The notes under the pieces were generated by a model. It had not been told where the DNA came from. It did not search any database and saw nothing but the letters and a program-made list of their open reading frames with translations. Shown one piece after another: positions 15,036-23,676 of a stretch of DNA of 40,260 bases. A program made the translations under genes and the position numbers. Origin of the DNA: Bacillota bacterium (lineage in GTDB: Bacteria; Bacillota; Limnochordia; DTU087); contig DUMM01000124.1 of NCBI GenBank assembly GCA_012839845.1, positions 1 through 40,260 on the forward strand, given 5' to 3'. Numbering within the stretch: the stretch's first letter is position 1; every line of letters begins with the position of its first letter.

Positions 15036-16396
15036 GCTTTCAGCACCTTCTCAATTTCCTGCTTGTAGGTGGCAAGATCGGGAATGTAGGAGACAAAGGT
15101 CGGCTTGCCGTTGATTACAATGGTGGGGATGTTGGTAACACCCAACCGCTGCATTCGCACTATATTCTCCTTCTCGGTGATCTTGTACTCCACCCAATCG
15201 ACCTTGCCCTCGAATAACTTGGCCACTTGCTTGGTGGCATCAACCATGTACTTGCACGGCGGACAGGTAGCTGAATCTAGAGTCAGCACTTCGATTAGAA
15301 CTCCCGGTAAGCTGTCGTAGTCGGGCATCTCTATCTCAACGTCCGCCGCAGCGCTGTCATCCTTATTAGTCTCTACGAATACCCTGGCCTTCTCTGGGTC
15401 AAAGACCGCCAAGCTGATGGCACTGACATTCTCTGGAGGCACATTATAGGGTATATCGCAGCCCGGCGAGAGGATATAGCCCGGCCCCTTGTGGGCGTCC
15501 ATCAGTTCCAGTGCCTTCGCCATGTTATCGGCTTGGCTGCCCAGCAGCATCACTGTAGTAAGGGGAATGTTGCCGCCGTAGGATATCTGATACCTATCAG
15601 CGATCTCCTTCGCATATTCGAGATTTACATTTTCGTCTATCGAGATCCCATCGGGCCTGCACTGGGCCATCACTTCCAGCACCGGTGTTGCGTTGCCGCA
15701 CACAAAGAAGGATGAGCAGGCGCCTTTCTGCCTGATGAAATCGAAAATGTGGCTAGCAGCTTTGCTCACAAACTCCTGGAAATGGTCAGCAGATATTTGG
15801 GATATCATGGGATCGACAACGGCAATGACGTCCATGCCTGCATCGATGTAGTATTCAGCTACCTGCTCTGTCACCTGCCGGCAGAAATCTATCAATTCCT
15901 TGACGGTCTCCGGCTGATCAAACATGTCTAGGAACAGATTGGTACCCCGAAGGTGCAGTGCCAAGGTGAAGGGGCCCACCACTAAGCCGTATAGTGCAGT
16001 ATTGCGGCCGATCTCTTCCTTCAGGTTTCGCATAGCTTCTAGGATAATGGGAAGTCTTCCATCCTCCGGCCTCGGCAGCCGCAGCTCCTTCAGCTTTTCG
16101 TAACCATCAGCTAAAGGATGGGTTGCTACAGCAGGAGGCGCATCCTTTGCCCACTTAAGTTCACACCCGAGAATCTCCGCCTCCACCTGCAAATCGAAAA
16201 CCACCGGCTGTCCATCGGGCCGATACCGCTGGTTAGCCTCTACTCCACAGGCTGTCAACAGTTCGGCGCTTTTCAACAGCTGCTCAGCGTCAACTCCTTT
16301 GAGACTGCCGATGTGCACTCCAGTAAATGGTACCCAAGGCACCCGAGGCGTCGGCTGCCTTTTGAGTGCTGCCAATACCAGCTCTCTACCTGTCAT
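15032..16396 (-). CDS. UroD/MtaA-family methyltransferase-like protein fused to a thioredoxin-like domain
   Basis: The 454-residue protein has two parts. Residues 1-340 form a UroD-type TIM barrel (GRELVLAALKRQPTPRVPWVPF, YGLVVGPFTLALHLRG, PGCDIPYNVPPENV) as in the Co-methyltransferases MtaA and MtbA. Residues about 365-454 form a thioredoxin fold with the redox motif C378-PP-C381 and the cis-proline stretch VTNIPTIVING. In MtaA zinc is held by His-X-Cys plus a distal Cys; here F231 replaces the His while C233 (FFVCGN) and C313 (SPGCD) remain. Methyl transfer between a substrate and a corrinoid or thiol is the family theme; the actual reaction is unknown. ATG 16396 follows AAGGGGGT. It overlaps the CobW-type gene by 4 bases. 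No corrinoid protein gene is visible nearby. Confidence 0.9.
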   Translation of the reverse strand: MTGRELVLAALKRQPTPRVPWVPFTGVHIGSLKGVDAEQLLKSAELLTACGVEANQRYRPDGQPVVFDLQVEAEILGCELKWAKDAPPAVATHPLADGYEKLKELRLPRPEDGRLPIILEAMRNLKEEIGRNTALYGLVVGPFTLALHLRGTNLFLDMFDQPETVKELIDFCRQVTEQVAEYYIDAGMDVIAVVDPMISQISADHFQEFVSKAASHIFDFIRQKGACSSFFVCGNATPVLEVMAQCRPDGISIDENVNLEYAKEIADRYQISYGGNIPLTTVMLLGSQADNMAKALELMDAHKGPGYILSPGCDIPYNVPPENVSAISLAVFDPEKARVFVETNKDDSAAADVEIEMPDYDSLPGVLIEVLTLDSATCPPCKYMVDATKQVAKLFEGKVDWVEYKITEKENIVRMQRLGVTNIPTIVINGKPTFVSYIPDLATYKQEIEKVLKA

Positions 16397-16504
16397 TACA
16401 TGACCCCCTTAGGGAAATACCTCTTGCAATCGCTGGCGTTATAATTATTGACTTAGACAGCAAGCACCTTGGAAGTTCCTTGCTCTGTTCCGGTGTGTTC
16501 TTGC

Positions 16505-17035
16505 TTATTCTACGATCTTCACTACCTCATTCAGGGGCCGTCTAGCGGGTGCCTTGGGCGGTTCCGCCAAATTGCTGTAACCCAAAGGTACTATAACCAC
16601 CGGCCTTAATCCGTTAGGTATATCCAAAACCTTCCTGACAGCTTCTTCGTCAAAGGCCCCAATCCAGCAAGTGGCAAGGCCCAACCCCACCGCCATCAGC
16701 ATTAAGTTCATAGCGGCAGCTGCTGTATCCTGCAGGCAGTACAGATTAGCCCCCCGTTCTCCATAGCGGGCAGCACTCCTAGCCGGCTCAGCGCAGATGA
16801 CAATCACCACCGGTGCCTCAGCCAAGAACTTCTGACCGAAGGCTGCTTCGGCAAGTTTCTGCCGGGTATCAGGGTTTTTTACCACGTAGAAAAACCACGG
16901 CTGGCGGTTACCGGCACTGGGAGCCAGACAAGCTGCTTCCAGCAGCCGAGACAAAGCAGCGTCCGGTATTTCGTCAGATGTGAAACGCCTAATACTCCGT
17001 CGTTCCCGGATGGCATCAGCAACATCCTTAGTCAT
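16505..17035 (-). CDS. Nitroreductase family protein
   Basis: The 176-residue product has the FMN-binding nitroreductase fold: AIRERRSIRRFTSDEIPDAAL at the N-terminus (FMN phosphate contacts through the RRSIR arginines), ACLAPSAGNRQPWFFYVV, a central LQDTAAAAMNLMLMAVGLGLATCWIGAF, and the end VIVPLGY. Members use NAD(P)H and FMN to reduce nitro groups, quinones or enones as dimers in the cytoplasm. The ATG overlaps the TGA of the upstream histidine kinase gene (ATGA), with GAGGAGGTTG upstream, so translation of the two is coupled. That link to a sensor kinase is unusual and might indicate redox sensing, which is inference. Confidence 0.92.
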   Translation of the reverse strand: MTKDVADAIRERRSIRRFTSDEIPDAALSRLLEAACLAPSAGNRQPWFFYVVKNPDTRQKLAEAAFGQKFLAEAPVVIVICAEPARSAARYGERGANLYCLQDTAAAAMNLMLMAVGLGLATCWIGAFDEEAVRKVLDIPNGLRPVVIVPLGYSNLAEPPKAPARRPLNEVVKIVE

Positions 17036-18630
17036 TTTTCAACCTCCTCCTCATCCCACAGTCTGACTGTATTCTGCCTCAAAGGGGAGACAGGCGATTC
17101 TACCGGATCCGAAAGATTTTTCCCCCTGTAAACGGGAAGCCTGACAAAAAACGTGGTACCTTGTCCCGGAGTTGTCTCAAACCAGATCTCTCCGTGATGG
17201 AGTTCGCTGATGATTTGGGATGTGATCAAGAGCCCCAACCCTGTACCCCTGGGCTTGGTAGTAACCATCTCCTGAAAGATGCGGTTCCGGATCTCTTCAG
17301 GTATCCCCGGTCCGGTATCGGCGATCTCTAAACGTACTTGGCGCAGGGGTTTTTCGTAAATCAGGCAAATGGTAAGCTTTCCTCCGTCCGGCATGGCATC
17401 TAGAGCATTGGCTATAAGACTGCGCAAAGCCCTATTGAGCAGCTTGATATTTCCTCCGACCGGTGGGATTATCGGTTCTGCGCAGACCCGGCTTTCGATT
17501 CCCCGCCGTGTAAACTCTGGTGCCCACGAGGAAACCAACTCTTCCACCAGTACTCCAACATTGATGGGCTCCCACATCTCCGGCCGGTCCCAGCCTGCTT
17601 CCAGAGTAATGGAGACCAATTCCGCCAGCCGGTCTACCTCTGCTTCAATACGGCCAGTCACCTGCGCACGTTCTTTGCTGTCATCAAGGATAGCGGAAAG
17701 CTGCGCTGAAGCTCGGATGGCTGCCAAAGGATTTTTCAGCTCATGGGCCAAGTACCTCATCAATCGACCCAAAGTCCGCTGCCGCCGGGTCTGACGCAGG
17801 TGTATTTGAGCCCTATCTAGGCTAAGGTAAGGCCGCCTGCCGAAAGGCACGGCCAAACCATCATATATGTACCCCAGAACCAGCAGCTGATACACGTTGG
17901 TGACTAAGGAGCCAAACTGCCGCTGATGGTCAAAAAATAACAAGCCTGCCTGACTCAAAGCCCACACAGCTGCTATGATTACCACTTGTCTATGTAACCG
18001 GCTGCCCGTTCTTGAATATATGCCGGCATAGCGGAGCCCCGAAACCAGCGACAAGCAGCAAGCGGCTATGCCCAGGTAGAAACTAGTCCTGCCCACAGGT
18101 TCGTCCCCAATGAAGAATCTGGGAAGATACTGCTCATAGAAAAGAACAGCAGCTGCACAAACCCCTGTAAAAAGTAAGCCGGTTCCCAAAAGGAGGCGCC
18201 GCATTGACCTGTTTATTCTGCGAACCGGCAGGAATGAGATTGCCAGTATCAGGGACGGAACCAGCACCGAAGTTAGGGCAGCAAACAGCGCAGCTTTGTT
18301 GAAGCTGTTGGGGCTAAGCAGATAAGGAACCATGGGCAGAGAAAGGAGGTGGAATACATTGAGCAATCCCAAAGACAAAGAAGCGACAGTCAAGGTCAGT
18401 CCCTGCAGTGTTTGCCGTCTTATCCCTGCACTCCATCCTAAGAAAAACAGCAAGAATGCAGTATGGACACCCAAGACTCTTACCAAAATATGCAGTGAAG
18501 CTCCGAAGCTCGCGGAATACAGCGTGTCTATACTTGTTATCTTGATTAGCGCTAAACCCAAACCCGCAACTACCGCTGGCATCAGTGCAGCCGCTTCTCC
18601 CTTCAGCATTGGTGACAGACACCTCTGCAT
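17032..18630 (-). CDS. Membrane sensor histidine kinase with MASE3-like N-terminus
   Basis: The 532-residue product has about seven transmembrane segments within residues 15-260 resembling the MASE3 sensory domain (ITSIDTLYSASFGASLHILVR, VHTAFLLFFLGW, LNVFHLLSLPMVPYL), then a HisKA helix with the phospho-acceptor H296 in LAHELKNPLAAIRAS and a HATPase_c domain with N-box RALRSLIANALDAMP, G1 ADTGPGI and G2 GTGLGLLI. It should autophosphorylate in response to a membrane signal. ATG 18630 follows CCAGGAGGT at six bases; an upstream 39-codon extension from 18747 is not supported. No response regulator gene is adjacent; the downstream gene is an overlapping nitroreductase. An AACAA-CTA-TTGTT palindrome at 18743-18755 in an AT-rich upstream region may be part of its promoter. 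Confidence 0.92.
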   Translation of the reverse strand: MQRCLSPMLKGEAAALMPAVVAGLGLALIKITSIDTLYSASFGASLHILVRVLGVHTAFLLFFLGWSAGIRRQTLQGLTLTVASLSLGLLNVFHLLSLPMVPYLLSPNSFNKAALFAALTSVLVPSLILAISFLPVRRINRSMRRLLLGTGLLFTGVCAAAVLFYEQYLPRFFIGDEPVGRTSFYLGIAACCLSLVSGLRYAGIYSRTGSRLHRQVVIIAAVWALSQAGLLFFDHQRQFGSLVTNVYQLLVLGYIYDGLAVPFGRRPYLSLDRAQIHLRQTRRQRTLGRLMRYLAHELKNPLAAIRASAQLSAILDDSKERAQVTGRIEAEVDRLAELVSITLEAGWDRPEMWEPINVGVLVEELVSSWAPEFTRRGIESRVCAEPIIPPVGGNIKLLNRALRSLIANALDAMPDGGKLTICLIYEKPLRQVRLEIADTGPGIPEEIRNRIFQEMVTTKPRGTGLGLLITSQIISELHHGEIWFETTPGQGTTFFVRLPVYRGKNLSDPVESPVSPLRQNTVRLWDEEEVEK

Positions 18631-18838
18631 AACCCGACCTCCTGGCACCAGAGAACCGCACATGTGATCCCACAGCCGCTTGTTCGGCGGTTTTTGGCTG
18701 TTGAGGATTAACGCCCAATCAAACGATCTATAAATTAAATAGAACAACTATTGTTATGAAATTAACGCACAAATCAGAAGTTCCTTCCGCCTTATTGCAA
18801 AAGGTGATAAAAGCTGGGGAACGGCTCCCGGTTAAGAC

Positions 18839-18865
18839 AAAAAAGACGGCAGCGCCTGCCGTCTT
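18839..18865 (-). terminator. Intrinsic terminator of the Fe-S aldo/keto reductase gene
   Basis: On the minus strand AAGACGGCAG, loop GCG, CTGCCGTCTT, then a run of T (plus-strand A 18839-18844). It starts about 22 bases after the stop codon. Confidence 0.9.
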
Positions 18866-18886
18866 CCTAAGTCTCTTGCAGTCAGT

Positions 18887-20011
18887 TCAGCCCAGCGCTG
18901 CCGCTGTTTCTCTCAGCTGCTTGCGGATCTCAATTTTCTGAGGACACTTGGTCTCGCAGATTCCGCACTCAATGCAGTCCTCGGCTCTCTTGCCCTTCAG
19001 TTCCTCAACAGTACCGATTTTCTTATACTGCTCTCTAGCATACTCGGTGAGGCCGTAAACCCGATGATAGTTCATCAGGCGGAAATTCAAGGGAATGTTC
19101 ACGCCATTGGGGCAAGGCATGCAGTAATCGCACCCGGTGCAGTAAAGGTCAGCTAGGCGCTGGTTCTCTTCCATGGCCTTATTGATCCGTTCCAGCTCCT
19201 CTTCCGTCAGCGGAGTGTCCAGTGAAGCGGCCGCTGCGTTCTGCTCCACCATTTCAATGGTGTTCATTCCCGATAAGGCACAGCTGACGTTCTTGTTGGC
19301 CAAGACAAAGCGAAGAGCCAGCTCTGGCGTGCTGACCGTCCGCCCCTCCAAGAGCCGCTGAATGACTGGAGAGGATGCCGCCAAACGTCCACCGGCCACC
19401 GGTCCCATGACTACAACCCCTACAACTTTTTTCTGAGCGTAAGCAATAGCCTCTTCATTGACTCTATCCAAGAGGTTGTACTGGCAGAGCAGCGACGAGA
19501 AGATCCCTACATCGACCAGCTGCTTCAAGACCTCCGGTCTGTCATGGAATGAGAAGGAGATGTGCTTAATCAATCCTTCCTCTTTAGCCTTTTGAGCTTC
19601 ATCCAGCAGGTTGTACTTGAGGACATAGTTTTCCCACCGCTCTTGATTCAAAGCGTGAAAATGATAAAAATCGATGTAGTCGACATCCAGTTTCCGCAGC
19701 TGCTCTTCGAGAAACCGGCGGTAGTCGCCCCTGTCCTTGACCAGCCAAGTCGGTATTTTGGTAGACAAGTAGACTTTGTCCCGCCAGCCCTTCAGAGCCT
19801 TCCCCACCACAATTTCGCTGTTGCCGTGACAGTAGCCGTAGGCGGTGTCGATATAATTGACACCAAGTTCAAAGGCCCTGGTGATTACGGCTAGCGCTCT
19901 TTCTTCATCCACCCGATATGTTCCGTTTTCCTCTATCTCCGGCAGCCGCATGGCTCCGAAACCCAAAGCGGAGATTCTTATCCCTGTGCTGCCAAACTCT
20001 CGGTACTGCAA
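18887..20011 (-). CDS. Aldo/keto reductase with C-terminal 4Fe-4S domain
   Basis: The 374-residue protein combines an AKR barrel (residues 1-270) with a ferredoxin-like tail. The barrel shows the catalytic tetrad elements YIDTAYGY (Asp, Tyr), YLSTKIP (Lys) and YHFHALN (His). The tail carries CTGCDYCMPCPNGVNIP and CIECGICETKCPQ, giving the cysteines of at least one, probably two, 4Fe-4S clusters. This fusion is frequent in anaerobic Clostridia and Thermotogae, where electrons may come from ferredoxin rather than NADPH; the substrate is unknown. The start is a TTG at 20011 with GGAGGG eight bases upstream; an ATG there is out of frame. A TATAAT box lies at 20049-20054 (minus strand), and a TGTTC-AA-GAACA palindrome at 20075-20086. 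Confidence 0.94.
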   Translation of the reverse strand: MQYREFGSTGIRISALGFGAMRLPEIEENGTYRVDEERALAVITRAFELGVNYIDTAYGYCHGNSEIVVGKALKGWRDKVYLSTKIPTWLVKDRGDYRRFLEEQLRKLDVDYIDFYHFHALNQERWENYVLKYNLLDEAQKAKEEGLIKHISFSFHDRPEVLKQLVDVGIFSSLLCQYNLLDRVNEEAIAYAQKKVVGVVVMGPVAGGRLAASSPVIQRLLEGRTVSTPELALRFVLANKNVSCALSGMNTIEMVEQNAAAASLDTPLTEEELERINKAMEENQRLADLYCTGCDYCMPCPNGVNIPLNFRLMNYHRVYGLTEYAREQYKKIGTVEELKGKRAEDCIECGICETKCPQKIEIRKQLRETAAALG

Positions 20012-20296
20012 ATCCCATACCCTCCTTCCTTCAAGACATATAACTTATATTATATGGACTTAACCCCTAATCCTTGTTCAAGAACAGGAAGCACTCAGAG
20101 TCCTCAGCTGATCACAGATACTAGTCTATCCGACCCAGGCGAAATCCAGTGTATTTCTAGCCCCTTCGCAGGATTTTCCAGCGGGCGGTGCGAATAACCC
20201 GGTAACTGCAGTCCCACCTCTGATACAAATTAACTGGGTGGCGCTGCGGTACTTTGAAACCAAAGTGATCTCAACAAAGGATGAAGATGGAGGTGT

Positions 20297-21424
20297 ATGA
20301 TGGGAAGAACCCCGGCACCAGCTGGAGGTTCCGCCTGGAGAGACATGGCACAGCAAAGAGCATCAACAAAGGCTAAGAGCCTGCGGCAACAAGAGAGCCG
20401 CAGCAGAGCAGCTGCTTCAGGAAGTCCTCTGCTGAATTACGCGGTCAATGTGTTCAACGCCATGGCTCTGGGACTGTTTGCCTCATTGATCGTGGGTGTT
20501 ATCCTGGAGCAGGTTGGTAAACTAGTCAATATAGATGTTTTAGTTCGGTTCGGCCAGTTTGCCAAGCTGCTCATGGGACCGGCCATCGGTGTGGCCGTTG
20601 CCACCGGCATCAAAGCCTCGCCTATGGTAGTCTTCGCATCGGCAGTAACAGGAGCCATCGGTGCCGGCAGCATCAGCATTGGCCCCGGTGCGTCATCTAT
20701 CAGTGTCGGGGAACCAGTGGGCGCGCTGGTGGCGGCTTTAGCGGGAGCAGAGGTGGGCAAGCGGGTTGCTGGTAGGAAGCTGGACATAATTTTTGTACCC
20801 ACCACGACCATCCTGGTAGGCGGCATAGTGGGAGAGAATATTGCACCCTTTATTTCCATGCTGATGAAAACCCTCGGAGCTATGGTCAACCAAGCGACCA
20901 TGCTCCATCCTATTCCCATGGGAATTGTTGTTGCCACTCTGATGGGCATGTTCTTGACACTGCCCATCAGCAGTGCGGCCATAGCCATCAGCTTGGGCCT
21001 CAGCGGACTTGCCGCCGGTGCTGCCACCATAGGCTGTTCGACCCAGATGATCGGCTTTGCCGTCATGAGCTACAGAGAAAACGGAGTGGGCGGCCTCTTG
21101 GCCCAAGGCTTAGGCACTTCTATGCTGCAGATGCCTAATATCATCCGCAACCCTCGCATCTGGATTCCACCTACCCTGGCCAGCGCTGTCTTAGGACCTT
21201 TGGGGACAAAGGTCTTCAAGATGGAGAATATACCCACCGGAGCGGGAATGGGAACCAGCGGCCTTGTCGGGCAGATCGGAACCATCGCCGCCATGGGAAC
21301 TGGGGTATGGCCGCAGATACTGCTGCTTCACTTCATCCTGCCTGCTGCAGTAACCTACCTGATAGCACTTCCCCTGCGCCGGATAGGGTGGATTAAAGAC
21401 GGTGATCTCCGGCTTGAACTTTGA
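20297..21424 (+). CDS. PfoR-type PTS EIIC membrane protein
   Basis: The 375-residue product is a membrane protein with about eight to ten hydrophobic segments. It matches the PfoR/PTS_EIIC_2 group (once annotated putative toxin regulator): YAVNVFNAMALGLFASLIVG, GAIGAGSISIGPGASSISVGEPVGALVAALAGAEVGK, PIPMGIVVATLMGMFLTLPISSAAIAI and GTSGLVGQIGTIAAMG. About 40 hydrophilic residues precede the first helix, longer than usual; an internal ATG at 20345 could be the true start, but GGAGGT lies just before 20297/20300. No EIIA, EIIB, HPr or EI gene is nearby, so it may work as an uncoupled transporter. The 235 bases before it (20060-20296) show no other gene. Confidence 0.9.
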   Translation: MMGRTPAPAGGSAWRDMAQQRASTKAKSLRQQESRSRAAASGSPLLNYAVNVFNAMALGLFASLIVGVILEQVGKLVNIDVLVRFGQFAKLLMGPAIGVAVATGIKASPMVVFASAVTGAIGAGSISIGPGASSISVGEPVGALVAALAGAEVGKRVAGRKLDIIFVPTTTILVGGIVGENIAPFISMLMKTLGAMVNQATMLHPIPMGIVVATLMGMFLTLPISSAAIAISLGLSGLAAGAATIGCSTQMIGFAVMSYRENGVGGLLAQGLGTSMLQMPNIIRNPRIWIPPTLASAVLGPLGTKVFKMENIPTGAGMGTSGLVGQIGTIAAMGTGVWPQILLLHFILPAAVTYLIALPLRRIGWIKDGDLRLEL

Positions 21425-21430
21425 GCGAGA

Positions 21431-21485
21431 ACACCCCAGGTGCCGCTGCTGCAAACTGCGGCTCACCTGGGGTGTCTGCGCGTAT
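21431..21485. terminator. Hairpin between the EIIC and ZIP genes
   Basis: ACACCCCAGGTG (21431-21442) pairs with CACCTGGGGTGT (21474-21485), with an inner CCGC/GCGG stem. There is no strong U-run. It lies between convergent genes, so it may act on both strands. Confidence 0.6.
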
Positions 21486-21564
21486 TTCACCCTCAGCCAT
21501 ATAACCTCTCGCCCTGTCAGCGCACTCACTGCGGCAGGGATTTGTCTTTCGCGGTCACAGCCGC

Positions 21565-22308
21565 CTATAGATAGTACAGCATCGCAACCCCTACCGCTAC
21601 CCCCAGCACTCCGCCGAAGGTACCGCTGTGGCCCTCCGCATTTTCCTGGGCCTCGGGAATCAGCTCATCGAAGACAATATACAGCATGGCCCCCGCGGCA
21701 AAACTGGATGAGATGGCCAAAGTAGCCGTTGATACCCCTCCGATTAGGACCCCCAACAGGGCTCCGATACCTTCGGGGAGCCCGGCCACAACTGCTGCCG
21801 CTGCAACTCTCATACTGGCAATCCCTGCAGCTACCATGGGCCCCGCCATAGCCATACCCTCGGGGATGTTGTGGAGGAGAGTAGCCATCATCAGCCGCCA
21901 ACCCCGTGCCTGGGACGCGGCATATCCCGTTCCGATGGCTAAGCCCTCCGGTAAATTGTGCAGGGCAATCCCCAGGCTGAGCAAAATACTGAGCCGTAAG
22001 TAGCGGGCTCGCTGTTCCTCACCGCCAGCTACGTGCTGGTGGGGCACAACAAAATCCAACAAGAGGAGCAGCATGATGCCCAGCAGCAAACCGAAGAAGG
22101 TGTTGGTCGCCCCGCCGATGTGCAGGCTTTCCGGCAGCAAATCGACAAAAATCATGGCCAGCATCACACCGGCGGAAAATCCCAAGACAAAACTCAGAAC
22201 CTTTTTGCTCGGCTGACCAACACGAGCTATAATCAGTCCTCCAAGGCCTGTGCCGACGACACCAGCCAACAGCCCCAACAACGCAACCCGCCACACACTG
22301 TAGTCCAT
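21565..22308 (-). CDS. ZIP family divalent metal transporter
   Basis: The 247-residue membrane protein has about eight hydrophobic segments. The ZIP signature metal motifs are HNLPEGLAIGTGYA and, a helix later, HNIPEGMAMAGPM, whose His, Asn, Pro, Glu residues form the binuclear metal site in the membrane. A short His-containing loop (DFVVPHQHVAGGEE) lies between helices 3 and 4, as usual for the variable cytoplasmic loop. It should import zinc, iron or another divalent cation; the ion is not readable. I chose ATG 22308 behind GAGGGTGG at eight bases; an earlier ATG at 22392 would add 28 residues not typical of the family. It is convergent with the EIIC gene. Confidence 0.92.
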   Translation of the reverse strand: MDYSVWRVALLGLLAGVVGTGLGGLIIARVGQPSKKVLSFVLGFSAGVMLAMIFVDLLPESLHIGGATNTFFGLLLGIMLLLLLDFVVPHQHVAGGEEQRARYLRLSILLSLGIALHNLPEGLAIGTGYAASQARGWRLMMATLLHNIPEGMAMAGPMVAAGIASMRVAAAAVVAGLPEGIGALLGVLIGGVSTATLAISSSFAAGAMLYIVFDELIPEAQENAEGHSGTFGGVLGVAVGVAMLYYL

Positions 22309-22533
22309 CGGCTTGTCCCACCCTCTTTCCCGATTTTCCAGACTGACTCCTAAAACCCAAAAGCTAACGTTTTTGGTCGACGGCTGCTGCATCTAGCCCT
22401 ATATTAGCATACTCTTCCAATTCCTTCTAGCAGAAGGATTCCGAGGCAACTGAGGGAAATAAAGACTAGCAGCTTTAGCCTGTGACTGAGGCTTTTCCTT
22501 CTAACACCTGACTAATTGTGAGGGGTCGTGAGA

Positions 22534-23133
22534 ATGAAAATACGTTTGATCGCGTGCTTAACCCTTTGTATACTGCTGGCCGGTCTGCCTGTGCTGGCCC
22601 AGGAGCCGGGCCAGAGAGTCTTGCGCCGCGGCTGCTGGGGAGAGGACGTGTTTTGGTGTCAGCGCAAATTGATGGATTTGGGCTTAATGAGCCAGGCCAC
22701 AGGCCTATTTGGGCCCGAAACAGAAGCGGCAGTCAAGAAGTTCCAGAAGCTTCACGGTTTGCCAGTTGATGGGATAGTAGGCCCCCTTACCTTCAGGGCA
22801 CTGAGCAGCATAGAGACCGTTCAAGTTCAATATTACACAGTCCAGAAAGGAGACTCCCTTTATACCATCGCCAAGAAGTTCGGAACCACAATGGAAGAAC
22901 TAGTCAATCTCAACAACTTGACTGATACCACGCTGCAGATAGGTCAGAAGCTGATGGTCCCTGCAAGTTTGCTGCCCCTGGTATATGTGGTAAAGCCCGG
23001 CGACAATCTCTATACCATCGCCCAGCGTTTTGATGTCACCGTTGAGGCGATTGCTAAACTGAACAATCTCAAGAACCCCAGTTTGATAAGGCCAGGCCAG
23101 GAGTTGATGATCCCGGCACCCAATAATTCCTGA
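22534..23133 (+). CDS. Secreted peptidoglycan-binding protein with one PG_binding_1 and two LysM domains
   Basis: The 199-residue product has a signal peptide (KIRLIACLTLCILLAGLPVLA, cut near residue 22-23), then a peptidoglycan-binding helical domain (LRRGCWGEDVFWCQRKLMDLG to FGPETEAAVKKFQKLHGLPVDGIVGPLT, residues 30-90), and two LysM repeats, YTVQKGDSLYTIAKKFGTT and YVVKPGDNLYTIAQRFDVT, about residues 100-142 and 150-193. The PG-binding domain and LysM repeats bind the peptidoglycan glycan or peptide; no catalytic domain is present, so it may be a scaffold or a germination/sporulation-type wall protein, which is inference. ATG 22534 follows GTGAGGGG; GTG 22528 is an alternative. The 225 bases upstream hold only a CCTTCT-AGC-AGAAGG repeat. 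Confidence 0.93.
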   Translation: MKIRLIACLTLCILLAGLPVLAQEPGQRVLRRGCWGEDVFWCQRKLMDLGLMSQATGLFGPETEAAVKKFQKLHGLPVDGIVGPLTFRALSSIETVQVQYYTVQKGDSLYTIAKKFGTTMEELVNLNNLTDTTLQIGQKLMVPASLLPLVYVVKPGDNLYTIAQRFDVTVEAIAKLNNLKNPSLIRPGQELMIPAPNNS

Positions 23134-23222
23134 CGCCGCTTACTGGAAACTCCGTGCCGAAATAAATTGCGCCATATTTGTAGGTATTTCCAATAATGCA
23201 TAGAAATGATATGATTGAAAAG

Positions 23223-23251
23223 GGACGGCAGTATACTTATAGTAGCCGTCC
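23223..23251 (+). other. Hairpin in the leader of the GlsB-like gene
   Basis: GGACGGC (23223-23229) pairs with GCCGTCC (23245-23251) across a 15-base AT-rich loop with the inner palindrome AGTATACT. It may be a leader structure or weak terminator of the LysM gene; no U-run follows. Confidence 0.35.
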
Positions 23252-23327
23252 GCCACATGGAGGAACCGATGCTGCCTGAGAAAAGATCTCCAATTTAAGA
23301 CTCTTAGTCTAGTGGAGGTGTAAGCCA

Positions 23328-23600
23328 ATGTATTGGGTAGTACTGATCATCGTTGGTTTACTCGTCGGTTGGGCAGTAAAAAGCTGGTTGGCCAAAGAGA
23401 AGACGTTGAAGGGCGAGCCCTGGATTCGCTTCATCGCCACACTCGTCGGAGCATGGTTGGGCGATGTTATCTTGGGTGACTGGGGCTGGATGCTAGCAGG
23501 CTATAACGTCATTGCTGGTATCATCGGTTCTTTCGTGCTTGGTTGGATTTGGACTGCAGTTGGAGCCGAGAAGTCTGCTTCGTCAACCACTGCAAGATAA
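23328..23600 (+). CDS. Small GlsB/YeaQ/YmgE-like membrane protein
   Basis: The 90-residue product has three hydrophobic segments: YWVVLIIVGLLVGWAVKSWL, FIATLVGAWLGDVILGDWGW and VIAGIIGSFVLGWIWTAVG, with short polar links. The pattern of glycine-spaced helices matches the transglycosylase-associated (YeaQ/YmgE/GlsB) family, small membrane proteins often linked to general stress; the actual role is unknown. The ATG follows GGAGGTG at seven bases. It stands alone, with a U-tailed terminator downstream. Confidence 0.8.
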   Translation: MYWVVLIIVGLLVGWAVKSWLAKEKTLKGEPWIRFIATLVGAWLGDVILGDWGWMLAGYNVIAGIIGSFVLGWIWTAVGAEKSASSTTAR

Positions 23601-23647
23601 ATCCCTGGAGGAGCATTGGATTCCTCCATAACTGGCAATCGATGTCT

Positions 23648-23676
23648 GCCCTCTCCCAAAAGAGAGGGCCTTTTCT
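23648..23676 (+). terminator. Intrinsic terminator after the GlsB-like gene
   Basis: GCCCTCTC (23648-23655), loop CCAAAA, GAGAGGGC (23662-23669), then CTTTTCTT. Confidence 0.9.

Noticed and set aside
18640-18747. In-frame N-terminal extension of the histidine kinase
   Set aside because: The internal ATG at 18630 has a perfect ribosome site and the extension lies in an AT-rich promoter-like region.
20437-21066. Long minus-strand frame rich in Ala, Pro, Met
   Set aside because: Antisense mirror of the PfoR-type membrane gene, no start site.
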